The notes under the pieces are model-generated. The model worked only from the letters and a program-made list of their open reading frames with translations. It was not told the DNA's origin and did no database searches. From RGIG9060 sp045645985 (GTDB lineage Bacteria; Spirochaetota; Spirochaetia; Treponematales; Treponemataceae): 64,000 bases of DNA. The translations under genes were made by a program, and so were the position numbers. The stretch is from assembly GCA_045645985.1 (NCBI GenBank), contig JAZRJV010000037.1:1-64000 (forward strand). Reading direction: 5' to 3'. This document shows positions 1 through 8,071 of this stretch, in pieces. Within the stretch, counting starts at the first letter, position 1. Each line of letters opens with the position of its first letter.

Positions 1-121
1 TGCTAAACGATGGTAATTACGACGTTTGAACTTCTTATTAAATTTCTACTGTTGTAGATATGTTCCGCTTTCAATGTCTGTAATTGTTTGAACTTCTTAT
101 TAAATTTCTACTGTTGTAGAT
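1..121 (+). CRISPR. Distal end of a type V-A (Cas12a) CRISPR array
   Basis: Two identical 36-bp repeats lie at 24-59 and 86-121. Each begins GTTTGAACTTC and ends AATTTCTACTGTTGTAGAT, the 19-nt processed repeat of the Cas12a (Cpf1) type, whose inverted TCTAC...GTAGA arms form the crRNA pseudoknot stem. Between them is one complete 26-bp spacer (60-85); a 23-bp piece of another spacer (1-23) runs off the left edge. The crRNA reads on the plus strand, repeat then spacer, so the array enters from the left and this is its trailer end. Cas genes should lie outside the window on that side. The last repeat is not degenerate, and nothing after 121 resembles another repeat. Confidence 0.93.
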
Positions 122-147
122 AGGCAAGGTCTCACCACAACCAGATG

Positions 148-205
148 CATCCCCTATCCCACCACAAGCAATTTACTGTAACCCCCAAAATCCCCCAACC
201 CCAAA
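148..205. other. C-rich tract (G-run cluster on the minus strand)
   Basis: Plus-strand C runs at 151-154 (4), 158-160 (3), 182-186 (5), 192-196 (5) and 199-202 (4) stand out in a very A+T-rich neighbourhood. Read on the minus strand they are G runs, three of them within about 20 nt, so a G-quadruplex with one long loop is possible. The tract lies between the CRISPR trailer and the riboswitch promoter and contains no gene. Confidence 0.5.
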
Positions 206-216
206 TTTTTACCTTC

Positions 217-245
217 TTGAAAAACTTTTTCATTTATGTTACTAT
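217..245 (+). promoter_or_regulatory. Sigma-70-type promoter for the glycine riboswitch-symporter transcript
   Basis: TTGAAA at 217-222, a 17-bp spacer, and TACTAT at 240-245. Transcription would start near 252, about 30 nt before the riboswitch aptamer, so the whole aptamer and its terminator lie in the leader RNA. Confidence 0.65.
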
Positions 246-283
246 CTGAATGTTACTAATTAACGTGTTTTAATTTAGTAATT

Positions 284-370
284 CTCTGGAGAGTCTCCAT
301 AACCAATGGAGCGCCGAAGGGTTAAGGCTATTAAAGCCGATATCTCAGGCAAAGTGGACAGGGCTAAAAA
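284..370 (+). ncRNA. Glycine riboswitch, single aptamer
   Basis: The sequence carries the conserved glycine-aptamer signature in order: a GGAGAG P1 arm (288-293), the GCGCCGAAGG core (311-320), then CTCAGGCAAA and GGACAG (344-361) closing the aptamer. Only one aptamer is visible, whereas many glycine riboswitches are tandem. It sits directly before an intrinsic terminator and an alanine/glycine symporter gene. That is the expected setting for a glycine sensor controlling uptake or export of glycine. Whether glycine turns expression on or off depends on pairing between the aptamer 3' arm and the terminator, which I did not fold. Confidence 0.9.
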
Positions 371-394
371 ATAAGTCTTATTCAACTCTTTAGA

Positions 395-436
395 GAGCGA
401 AAAATCATTTTTAGGTTTTCGCTCTTATTTTTTTTA
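395..436 (+). terminator. Intrinsic terminator in the riboswitch expression platform
   Basis: A GAGCGAAAA / TTTTCGCTC stem (395-403 with 416-424) around a 12-nt loop is followed by a T-rich tract at 425-435. It ends only about 16 bp before the symporter ATG, so it can only act as a conditional (riboswitch-controlled) terminator. Confidence 0.85.
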
Positions 437-451
437 AAGAGGTCAAAACAA

Positions 452-1876
452 ATGACTTTCAATGACATTCTTGTAAAGATTGATGATGTTGTATGGGGAA
501 TTCCTACAATCGTATTAATCTTAGTAACAGGATTGATTTTAACAATCCGCACTCGAGGAATCCAATTTACAAAACTTGGACGCGCTTTTAAACAAATCTT
601 CAAAAAGAATGAAGGTGCTGGAGAACTTTCAGGATTCTCTGCTCTTTGTACAGCACTTTCTGCAACAATCGGAACAGGTAACATCGTAGGTGTTGCAACA
701 GCAATTGTAGCTGGTGGACCTGGTGCTTTATTCTGGATGTGGTTTGCAGCAATTCTTGGAACAGCAACCAAATATGCTGAATGTATGCTTGCAATCAAAT
801 ATCGTGAAGTAAAAGACGACGGAACAGTTCTTGGTGGACCATTCTATACAATCGAAAAAGGTATGGGTAAAAAATGGAAGTGGCTTGCTGTTTTATTTGC
901 TATTTTCGGAGTTGCAGCAGGTCTTCTTGGAATCGGAACAATGACTCAGATTAACGGTATTACATCTGCTGTTAATATGGCTGTAAAATCTGATGTAGCA
1001 TTCACATTATTTGGAAATGATTATACTTGGGCTACAGTTATCGGTGGTGCAGTTGTTACACTTTGTGCAGCATTGGTAATTATCGGTGGATTAAAACGAA
1101 TTTCAAAAGTTGCAGAAAAAATTGTTCCTGCAATGGCAATTATTTATGTTTTCTTAGGACTTTCTGTTTTAATTATGAACGCAACAAAAATCCCAGCTGC
1201 TTTTGCTTTGATTTTCAAATCAGCATTTGGTTGGCAAGCTGTTGCTGGTGGTGCCGCAGGTTTTGTATTAAAACAAGTTATGGATTCAATGCAAAAAGGT
1301 ATTGCTCGTGGTATCTTCTCTAACGAAGCTGGTCTTGGATCTGCACCAATCGCTGCAGCTCCTGTTCAAACAAAAGAACCAGTTGAACAAGGTCTTGTAA
1401 ACATGACAGGAACTGTAATTGATACATTAATCGTTTGTACAATGACAGGTTTAGCAATCGTTATTGCATTCTGTAATCCTGAATTTGTTCCTTTAGCAGA
1501 TGGATTGAAAGGTGTTCAACTTACATCAGCTGCTCTTTCTTTTGATCTTGGTGGAGATGGAGTTTCAGTTCAATTCCTTCTTATGCTTTGTTTAGCATTC
1601 TTTGCATTTACAACAATTCTTGGTTGGGATTATTATTCAGAAAAATGTCTTGAATATTTGTCAAACGGAAGAATGAAATTTGTAATGTTGTACAGAGTTA
1701 TTTACATTGCAATGATTGCAATCGGACCATATTTTACAGTAGAAGCTGTATTTACAATCGCTGATATTACAAACGGGCTTATGGCAATTCCAAACTGTAT
1801 TTCTTTGCTTGTTCTTAGTGGAGTTGTTGCAAAAGAAACAAAATCTTACTTTGATAGATTTCCAAAATTAGATTAA
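452..1876 (+). CDS. Alanine/glycine:cation symporter (AGCS family)
   Basis: A 474-residue, highly hydrophobic protein of the AGCS/DAACS-type sodium:alanine (glycine) symporter family, which takes up small amino acids with Na+ or H+ across the inner membrane. Visible family motifs are the GTGNIVG segment (about residues 74-80), the following GGPGALFWMW and ATKYAE stretches, and SNEAGLGSAPIAAA (about 290-303). Length is normal for the family. An AAAGAGG ribosome-binding site lies just before the ATG at 452. The gene follows a glycine riboswitch and a conditional terminator, so glycine is the likely regulatory ligand and probably a substrate. It is a single-gene transcript, closed by a strong hairpin. 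Confidence 0.93.
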   Translation: MTFNDILVKIDDVVWGIPTIVLILVTGLILTIRTRGIQFTKLGRAFKQIFKKNEGAGELSGFSALCTALSATIGTGNIVGVATAIVAGGPGALFWMWFAAILGTATKYAECMLAIKYREVKDDGTVLGGPFYTIEKGMGKKWKWLAVLFAIFGVAAGLLGIGTMTQINGITSAVNMAVKSDVAFTLFGNDYTWATVIGGAVVTLCAALVIIGGLKRISKVAEKIVPAMAIIYVFLGLSVLIMNATKIPAAFALIFKSAFGWQAVAGGAAGFVLKQVMDSMQKGIARGIFSNEAGLGSAPIAAAPVQTKEPVEQGLVNMTGTVIDTLIVCTMTGLAIVIAFCNPEFVPLADGLKGVQLTSAALSFDLGGDGVSVQFLLMLCLAFFAFTTILGWDYYSEKCLEYLSNGRMKFVMLYRVIYIAMIAIGPYFTVEAVFTIADITNGLMAIPNCISLLVLSGVVAKETKSYFDRFPKLD

Positions 1877-1895
1877 ATAAATCTAACATAAATAA

Positions 1896-1941
1896 AAAGC
1901 TCAGTAGTCAATTTAATATTGAATACTGAGCTTTATTTTTT
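1896..1941. terminator. Intrinsic terminator between convergent genes
   Basis: An AAAGCTCAGTA / TACTGAGCTTT stem with an AT-rich loop, followed on the plus strand by ATTTTTTT. The minus-strand side is also T-rich, so it probably ends both the symporter and the hflX transcripts. Confidence 0.85.
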
Positions 1942-1979
1942 TATCAATGAAATTTCATTTTATATTGATGAATTAAAAA

Positions 1980-3236
1980 TTAAATCAAAAAGTCTTTTAA
2001 CAAATTTTCAATTTCAGGATTTGTTTTTACTGTAAATTCAATTCCATCATCTTTGTTTGTTTCAGAAATGATAAAACATTCCCGTTTTATTAAAGAAATG
2101 ATTTTTCCGTTTTCGTAGGGAACAAAACATTTTATTTGATTTTCCATGCAAATTTCAAAAATCGTATTTGTAAGATCCTCCAAACCTTGTTTTGTTTTTG
2201 TACTTGTGCAAATTCCCTGCGGAAAAAGTTCTTTTAATCGATATTGAGTAAAAGTATCAATTAAATCCCACTTATTCAAAACGATAAGGCGTTTATTTTT
2301 ATTTGCGCCAATTTCTTCTAAAACGGTTGTTGTAGTTTTGTAATTTTCTTCTATATCAATGCTTGAAGAATCTAAAACAATTACCAAAACATCAGAAATT
2401 ACCGCTTCTTCCAAAGTTGAACGGAAGGCATCGACCAAAGTGTGCGGAAGATTTTTTATAAATCCAACTGTGTCTGTCATCAAAATTGAATGTTTGCCGT
2501 CTTTTGTCAATCTTCTAGTTGAAGTATCAAGAGTTGCAAATAATTCATCTTTTTCATAAACATTAGAGGAAGTAAGAACATTCAACAAACTAGACTTTCC
2601 TGCATTTGTGTAACCAACTAAAGCACAAACTGGTAAAGGAATTTTTTCTCGTTGTTTTCTTTGAGTCTGTCGATTTTTACGAACCTTCTCCAATTCTTTT
2701 TTGATAGCATAAATTTTTTCTTGAATTTTTCGTCTATCAAGTTCGAGTTTAGTTTCACCACTACCTTTGCTACCAAAAGCACCACCTCGCTGCCGAGCCA
2801 TATCTCCGTAAGAATGTGCTAATCGTGGCAAAGAATATTCTAAGTTTGCAAGTTCAACTTGTAACGAGGCTTCTTTAGTTGCGGCGCGAGATTCAAAAAT
2901 TCGTAAAATAACTTCTTGCCTATCAAAGCATGGAATATTTGCAAGTTTTTCCCAGTTTCGCTGATGAGTTGGAGAAATTTCAAAATCAAAAATGATACAT
3001 TCACCATCTAAGGTTTTTACTTGATGAACAATTTCTTCGGTTTTGCCAGTTCCAAGAAAATATTGTGGATTTGGTTTTACATTAGTTATCACCATTTCAC
3101 CACAAACTTCCATTCCTAAAGTTTTTACCAAACCTTTTAATTCGCTAAGGCAAAAATCAAAAGCTTGACCTTTTTCTTGAATGCCAACTAAAAATGCTTT
3201 TACAGGCGTATTTTCTTCTTCATAAATTTCTATCAT
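1980..3236 (-). CDS. hflX: GTPase HflX (ribosome-associated)
   Basis: About 418 residues. HflX is a conserved P-loop GTPase that binds the large ribosomal subunit and rescues or splits stalled ribosomes. The N-terminal HflX domain carries the GTGK segment (FLGTGKTEEI). The middle is a basic helical linker with an RGG-containing stretch, and the GTPase domain shows G1 GYTNAGKSS, G3 DTVGF and G4 NKWD. Start: I prefer the ATG at 3236, because a TACTAT -10 lies a few bases upstream. An in-frame ATG at 3254 with a weak purine-rich stretch is the alternative, giving six more residues. The gene is divergent from a small kinase gene with under 50 bp between the starts. Confidence 0.92.
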   Translation of the reverse strand: MIEIYEEENTPVKAFLVGIQEKGQAFDFCLSELKGLVKTLGMEVCGEMVITNVKPNPQYFLGTGKTEEIVHQVKTLDGECIIFDFEISPTHQRNWEKLANIPCFDRQEVILRIFESRAATKEASLQVELANLEYSLPRLAHSYGDMARQRGGAFGSKGSGETKLELDRRKIQEKIYAIKKELEKVRKNRQTQRKQREKIPLPVCALVGYTNAGKSSLLNVLTSSNVYEKDELFATLDTSTRRLTKDGKHSILMTDTVGFIKNLPHTLVDAFRSTLEEAVISDVLVIVLDSSSIDIEENYKTTTTVLEEIGANKNKRLIVLNKWDLIDTFTQYRLKELFPQGICTSTKTKQGLEDLTNTIFEICMENQIKCFVPYENGKIISLIKRECFIISETNKDDGIEFTVKTNPEIENLLKDFLI

Positions 3237-3284
3237 TTTGAATGATAGTAGCATAAAATTTTCTTTTTGTGTACAATTTTTAAT

Positions 3285-3833
3285 ATGCAAAAACTGATTT
3301 TAATTACAGGCGACCTTGCTGCAGGAAAAAGTACACTTGCAAAAAAACTTTCTCAAAAACTAAATGCCTTGTACTTTACAAAAGATGTTTTAAAAGAAAT
3401 TTTATCTGACGATATTGGATTTACAAATCGGCAAGAAAATAAAAAGTTGAGTATTGCATCAATAAGCGTGATGAATCATATTTTTAATCAGTACGCATTT
3501 TTGAAACAAGATTTAATTTTAGAAGCAAATTTTCATAAAAAAGAAATTGAAGTTTTACAAAATCTTGCAAAACGAAATGATTACAAAATCATCATTTTAT
3601 ATTTTCAAGGTGAAATCGATATGCTTTTTGAACGATTTACAAATCGCATAAAAAACGAAAATCGCCATCCAACTCATTGTACTTCTGATATTACATCAAA
3701 AGAAAATTTTACAAAATATCTTGAAAATAATAGAAAAGAATTATCCGGTTTTGATTATCACATCATCAATGTTGAAAAAGAAAATTATGAACAAGTGTTT
3801 AATTTAAGTTTTCAAGTAATTGCTCAATCGTAA
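3285..3833 (+). CDS. Small P-loop ATPase / predicted kinase (AAA_33-like)
   Basis: A 182-residue P-loop protein with a Walker A motif, GDLAAGKST, at about residues 9-17 and a general resemblance to small-molecule kinases of the zeta-toxin/AAA_33 type (ATP-dependent phosphorylation of a small metabolite). I cannot assign a substrate. The start is the ATG at 3285; a -10-like TACAAT ends 8 bp before it and no Shine-Dalgarno is seen, so the message may be leaderless. The 3' end overlaps the convergent HAD phosphatase gene by 35 bp, so transcription of either gene reads antisense into the other's end. Confidence 0.7.
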   Translation: MQKLILITGDLAAGKSTLAKKLSQKLNALYFTKDVLKEILSDDIGFTNRQENKKLSIASISVMNHIFNQYAFLKQDLILEANFHKKEIEVLQNLAKRNDYKIIILYFQGEIDMLFERFTNRIKNENRHPTHCTSDITSKENFTKYLENNRKELSGFDYHIINVEKENYEQVFNLSFQVIAQS

Positions 3834-4446
3834 TATTTTCAAAATCTTCTATTACAATATCCGCTTTATCAATTATTTTTTCTTTTGGATTTGTTGTTGA
3901 TAAACCTACAACTTTCATATTTGCACTTCTTCCTGCTTGTAATCCATGAAAAGAATCTTCAAAAACGATACAATCTTCAATTTTTGCATAAAAAACTTTT
4001 GCTCCTAAAAGATAGCAATCTGGATTTGGTTTTCCTTTTTTGAACATTTCGGCAGTAAGAATTTTATCAAATAAAGACTGAAATTCTGGAATTTTTGCAT
4101 AAACACTTTCCATTTTTGAAGAATCGGAACTTGTTACAATGGCAGTTTTTATTCCTTTTTTGCGTAAATCAAGAACAAATTCCTTTGAGCCTTTTACAAA
4201 AGGAAGATTCATATTTACTTCAAAATCTTTTAGTCGTTGATTTATTTCTGGATGCTTTGATTTATCCTTAAAATGAGTTTCAAAAATATTCACCAAAGTT
4301 TGACCTTTTATCAAAGCTCCAAAGCCTATTCTTCCTAAAAAATCGATTCCAATACCTTCCCAAAGTTCTGTATATTGACCTTCAGTATCTAAAATTACGC
4401 CGTCTAAATCAAAAAGTGCTACAATTTTGTTAAAATTCTTTTCCAT
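3799..4446 (-). CDS. HAD-superfamily phosphatase (beta-phosphoglucomutase-like)
   Basis: A 215-residue haloacid-dehalogenase hydrolase of the subfamily containing beta-phosphoglucomutase and phosphoglycolate phosphatases. Motif I is FDLDGVILDTE near the N-terminus (nucleophile and acid/base Asp pair), motif II is the VTSS segment, motif III the lysine in GKPNPD, and motif IV EDSFHGLQAG. A helical cap domain sits between motifs I and II. The substrate, probably a small phosphorylated metabolite, is not determined by the sequence. The start is the ATG at 4446, which places motif I about ten residues in, as is usual. It is divergent from pheS and overlaps the 3' end of the kinase gene by 35 bp. 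Confidence 0.85.
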   Translation of the reverse strand: MEKNFNKIVALFDLDGVILDTEGQYTELWEGIGIDFLGRIGFGALIKGQTLVNIFETHFKDKSKHPEINQRLKDFEVNMNLPFVKGSKEFVLDLRKKGIKTAIVTSSDSSKMESVYAKIPEFQSLFDKILTAEMFKKGKPNPDCYLLGAKVFYAKIEDCIVFEDSFHGLQAGRSANMKVVGLSTTNPKEKIIDKADIVIEDFENITIEQLLENLN

Positions 4447-4475
4447 AAATAAAATTACATCAAAATAGTTATGTA

Positions 4476-4504
4476 TTGTCAAGAAGTCTAAAAAAATGTA
4501 GTAT
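4476..4504 (+). promoter_or_regulatory. Promoter of pheST
   Basis: TTGTCA at 4476-4481, a 17-bp spacer and TAGTAT at 4499-4504. The predicted start of transcription is about 30 bp before the pheS GTG. No T-box or attenuator-like structure is visible in that short leader. Confidence 0.6.
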
Positions 4505-4541
4505 ATTCTATAAAACTGTGAACTTTTTATTGGGGGATAAA

Positions 4542-5570
4542 GTGATAGAAAAAACAAATAGTCTAAAAGCTGCTTTTGAAGATAAACTTAAAAATGTAAA
4601 AGCTCTAGCCGATATTGAACAATTAAGAATTGAATTTCTTGGTAAAAAAGGTTCTGTACAAGAATTGATGCAGGATTTAAGAAATGTTCCAAACGATAAA
4701 AAACGCGAAATGGGACAAGCTATAAACACTTTAAAACAGTTTATCGAAAAAGCTATTGAAGAAAAACAAGAAGAACTTCAAAAACTTGAATGGCAAAATA
4801 AAATTGATAACGCACAATCTTATGATGAATCTTTAGCATTAAGTTCAGATGAAGGTTCTTTTCATCCTATTACAATTATTCAGCGTGAAGTTGAAAGTAT
4901 CTTTGCTTCAATGGGATTTACAATCGAAAACTATTCAGAAATTGTTGATGATTACCATTGTTTTGAAGCATTAAATATTCCAGCTCATCACCCTGCTCGT
5001 GATATGCAAGATACATACTATCTTTCAACTGGGCAACTTTTGAAAACTCATACTTCTGCTGCTCAAAACTATATCATGAAAAAATATGGTGCTCCTTTAC
5101 GAGCAATCTTCCCAGGAAGATGTTTTAGAAACGAATCTATCGACGCTTGTCATGAAAATACTTTCTTCCAAATGGAAGGAATTATGATTGATGAAAATAT
5201 TTCAATTTCAAACCTCATTTACTTTATGAAAACTATGCTTTCTGAAGTTTTTGGTCGTCCAGTTGAAGTAAGACTTAGACCAGGTTTCTTCCCTTTCGTT
5301 GAACCAGGATTTGAATTGGATATTAAATGTCTTATTTGTGATGGAGACGGTTGTCCTTCTTGTAAAGACTCTGGCTGGTTGGAACTTTGTCCATGTGGAA
5401 TGATTCATCCAAAAGTTTTGGAATACGGTGGAATCGATACAGAAAAATACACAGGTTTTGCTTTTGGACTTGGTTTAACTCGTCTTGCAATGATGAAGTA
5501 CGGAATTAAAGACATCAGAACTTTTAATTCTGGAAACTTAAAAGCTCTTTCACAATTCGTTAATGCTTAA
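4542..5570 (+). CDS. pheS: Phenylalanine-tRNA ligase alpha subunit
   Basis: A 342-residue class II aminoacyl-tRNA synthetase catalytic subunit; with PheT it forms the alpha2-beta2 enzyme that charges tRNA-Phe. There is an N-terminal coiled-coil arm for tRNA binding, then the class II core with RCFRNESIDACHE and FFQMEG (motif 2 region) and GFAFGLGLTRLAMM (motif 3). The start is a GTG at 4542, chosen for the strong GGGGG ribosome-binding site at 4532-4536 and because it gives the usual N-terminus. Near the C-terminus there is a cysteine-rich insert (CLICDGDGCPSCKDSGW, then CPCG) that looks zinc-binding; similar inserts exist in some bacterial PheS. pheT follows 21 bp downstream. Confidence 0.96.
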   Translation: MIEKTNSLKAAFEDKLKNVKALADIEQLRIEFLGKKGSVQELMQDLRNVPNDKKREMGQAINTLKQFIEKAIEEKQEELQKLEWQNKIDNAQSYDESLALSSDEGSFHPITIIQREVESIFASMGFTIENYSEIVDDYHCFEALNIPAHHPARDMQDTYYLSTGQLLKTHTSAAQNYIMKKYGAPLRAIFPGRCFRNESIDACHENTFFQMEGIMIDENISISNLIYFMKTMLSEVFGRPVEVRLRPGFFPFVEPGFELDIKCLICDGDGCPSCKDSGWLELCPCGMIHPKVLEYGGIDTEKYTGFAFGLGLTRLAMMKYGIKDIRTFNSGNLKALSQFVNA

Positions 5571-5591
5571 TTTTAGGAAGGTAGTAAAAAT

Positions 5592-7958
5592 ATGTTTGTT
5601 TCAATGAATTGGATACAGGAATATGTAGATTTATCTGGAGAAAATATAGAATCTTTGATTAAAAGATTTACTCTTTCAACTGCTGAAGTTGAAGACATTA
5701 TCTACAAAGGAAAAGAAGTTCAAGGTGTAATAATCGCAGAAATTAAATCTGTAGAAAATCACCCTAACTCAAAAAAACTTCACTTATTAAAAGTTGATAC
5801 AGGTTCTGGAATTGTAGACTGTGTTTGTGGTGCTCCAAATGTAGAAGTTGGTCAGCGTGTTGCTTTTGCTCCAGTTGGTTCTCATGTTGTGGGAATGGAA
5901 ATTACAGAAGCAACCGTTGCAGGTTATGTTTCACAAGGTATGTGTTGTGGAGAAGATGAACTTGGAATTAGCGACGACCACACAGGTCTTATGGTAATTG
6001 ATAGTGATGCTCCATTGGGAACAGATATTAAATCAATTTACGCTATTGACGATATCATCTTTGAAGTTGACAATAAATCTTTAACAAACCGCCCAGACCT
6101 TTGGGGACATTACGGAATTGCTCGTGAATTTGCTGTTATCGCAAATAAACCTTTGTTGCCACTTCCTTTAACAGAACCAGTTTATTCAGGTTCAGAAAAA
6201 ATTGATGTTGAAATCAAACGTCCTGATATTGCTTGGCGATATACTTGTGTTGGTTTTAAAAACATCACAAGAAAACTTTCTCCTACAAACTGGAGAATCA
6301 GACTTTTCTACTGTGGAATGAGAGCTATCAGTTTGCTTGTTGATATTACAAACCTTATCATGCTTGAAATGGGTCAGCCAACTCACGCTTTTGATGGAAC
6401 AGGAATTAAATCAATCGCAATCGGTACAGAAGACAAAGAATATAAATTCAAAACTCTTGATGAAGTTGAAAGAACTATCGACAAAGATACTTTGATGATT
6501 TACACAAACGGAAAACCTTCTGCAATCGCAGGTATTATGGGTGGTTTGGAATCAGAAATCGAAGGCGAAAGTAACTCAGTTGTTCTTGAATGTGCTTGTT
6601 TTGATGGTGTAAGCATCAGAAAAACTTCTCAAAGATTAGCTCACAGAACTGACGCAAGTATGCGCTACGAAAAAATGATTGACCCAGAATTAACTTTACT
6701 TGCTGCAAAAAGATTCTGGAATATGCTTTCTTCTGTAGATGCTGGAGCTGAAGTTTCAACTCAGATTACAGATGTTTATGTAAAAAAATATCCAACTATC
6801 AAAATTGATTTTGACAAAAACTATATTGACCGCTACACAGGAATTGATATTTCTTCAGAAACAATCAATCACACTTTATCAGCTTTAGGATTTGAAGTTG
6901 TACAAAATGGTGAAAACTTTTCTGTAACAGTTCCTACTTGGCGTGCTACAAAAGATGTTTCACTTAAAGCAGATATCGTAGAAGAAGTTTCTAGAATTTA
7001 CGGATACGACAACTTTGCTGTAACTTCAACAAAGAGTTTGTTACTTCCTGTTGCAGATTCTGTTGAACGCTCAGAAGATAATAAAACAAAAGATATTCTT
7101 GTAAAAAGATTTTCTATGCACGAAGTTCATTCATACATTTGGTATGAAGGAAAGAAAATGCAAGATATCAGTCTTGAAATTGAAGACAATCCAAAACTTC
7201 TTAACAGCGTAACTCCAGAAAATACAGTTATCAGAAATTCAATGTTGCCTACTCTACTTTGCTTTGCTTACGAAAATAAATCTTGGTCAGACAACTACAG
7301 CATTTTTGAAATTGGTCGTGTTGTTCAAGGCGTAAAAGAAGATGGAACTTGTAACGAAAAGCGTCATCTTGGTGTTGTGCTTTACAATAAACACAAAAAC
7401 GAAAAAGAACTTTACTTAGAAACAGTAAATATTTTGCGATACATTGTAAATGCAATAAAACACACAAACGATATTTCTTTTGAAAAAATTTCGCCAGAAC
7501 ATTCTTGGCAACATCCAAAAAACACTTCTTCAATTTTATGTGAAGGAAAAAGAATTGGTTCACTTTGTACACTTCATCCTTTTAACTTACAAGAAATTGA
7601 TAAGAACGCTTCTATCGTTTGTTTTGAAATTGATATGGATGATTTTAACACAATCACACCAAAAGATATTTCTTTTACAGATCCATCAAAATTTCCTTCT
7701 ATCGATTACGATATTTCTCTTGTTCTTCCAAAAGATGTTTTGTTTAATAAGGCACAAGAAAAAATCAAATCACTTGGAATTAAAGAACTTAACAACATCG
7801 GAATTATTGATGTTTACGAATTGCCAGAAGAAACAAGTGTTACTGTAAGATTTACTTTCTCTGCATTTGAAAGAACTCTTACAATGGACGAAGTTCAAAA
7901 AAATATCGAAGCAATTACAGAAGCATTAAAAGAATTTAACATTAAAGCAAGATTCTAA
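5592..7958 (+). CDS. pheT: Phenylalanine-tRNA ligase beta subunit
   Basis: 788 residues, normal for full-length bacterial PheT. Domain order: an EMAP/tRNA-binding OB fold near residues 40-150 (IIAEIKSVENHPNSKKLHLL), the B3/B4 editing domain with GQPTHAFDG and GIMGG, the B5 domain, the catalytic-like core, and a C-terminal ferredoxin-like anticodon-binding domain ending around IKARF. It provides editing of mischarged Tyr-tRNA-Phe and tRNA recognition for the PheS catalytic subunit. An AGGAAGG ribosome-binding site precedes the ATG. It is the second and last gene of the pheST operon, closed by a strong terminator. Confidence 0.96.
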   Translation: MFVSMNWIQEYVDLSGENIESLIKRFTLSTAEVEDIIYKGKEVQGVIIAEIKSVENHPNSKKLHLLKVDTGSGIVDCVCGAPNVEVGQRVAFAPVGSHVVGMEITEATVAGYVSQGMCCGEDELGISDDHTGLMVIDSDAPLGTDIKSIYAIDDIIFEVDNKSLTNRPDLWGHYGIAREFAVIANKPLLPLPLTEPVYSGSEKIDVEIKRPDIAWRYTCVGFKNITRKLSPTNWRIRLFYCGMRAISLLVDITNLIMLEMGQPTHAFDGTGIKSIAIGTEDKEYKFKTLDEVERTIDKDTLMIYTNGKPSAIAGIMGGLESEIEGESNSVVLECACFDGVSIRKTSQRLAHRTDASMRYEKMIDPELTLLAAKRFWNMLSSVDAGAEVSTQITDVYVKKYPTIKIDFDKNYIDRYTGIDISSETINHTLSALGFEVVQNGENFSVTVPTWRATKDVSLKADIVEEVSRIYGYDNFAVTSTKSLLLPVADSVERSEDNKTKDILVKRFSMHEVHSYIWYEGKKMQDISLEIEDNPKLLNSVTPENTVIRNSMLPTLLCFAYENKSWSDNYSIFEIGRVVQGVKEDGTCNEKRHLGVVLYNKHKNEKELYLETVNILRYIVNAIKHTNDISFEKISPEHSWQHPKNTSSILCEGKRIGSLCTLHPFNLQEIDKNASIVCFEIDMDDFNTITPKDISFTDPSKFPSIDYDISLVLPKDVLFNKAQEKIKSLGIKELNNIGIIDVYELPEETSVTVRFTFSAFERTLTMDEVQKNIEAITEALKEFNIKARF

Positions 7959-7981
7959 TTTTGTTTTAACAAAAAATTTTT

Positions 7982-8032
7982 AAGCCATCAGCATTTTGAT
8001 TTTGTCAAAAAGTTTGATGGCTTAATTTTTTT
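7982..8032 (+). terminator. Terminator of pheST
   Basis: An AAGCCATCA... / ...TGATGGCTT hairpin (about 7982-8023) with an internal AT-rich stem extension, followed by a T tract ending at 8032. It abuts the -35 of the next gene. Confidence 0.85.
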
Positions 8033-8035
8033 AAA

Positions 8036-8064
8036 TTGAAAACTTATCAAAAATAAAATATAAT
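8036..8064 (+). promoter_or_regulatory. Promoter of the short-chain dehydrogenase gene, apparently leaderless
   Basis: TTGAAA at 8036-8041, exactly 17 bp, then TATAAT at 8059-8064. The ATG begins 8 bp after the -10, where transcription would start, and there is no Shine-Dalgarno. Confidence 0.75.
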
Positions 8065-8071
8065 AAATTTT

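Noticed and set aside
122..180. A further CRISPR spacer after the last repeat
   Set aside because: No repeat or repeat fragment follows, so this is trailer sequence rather than a spacer.
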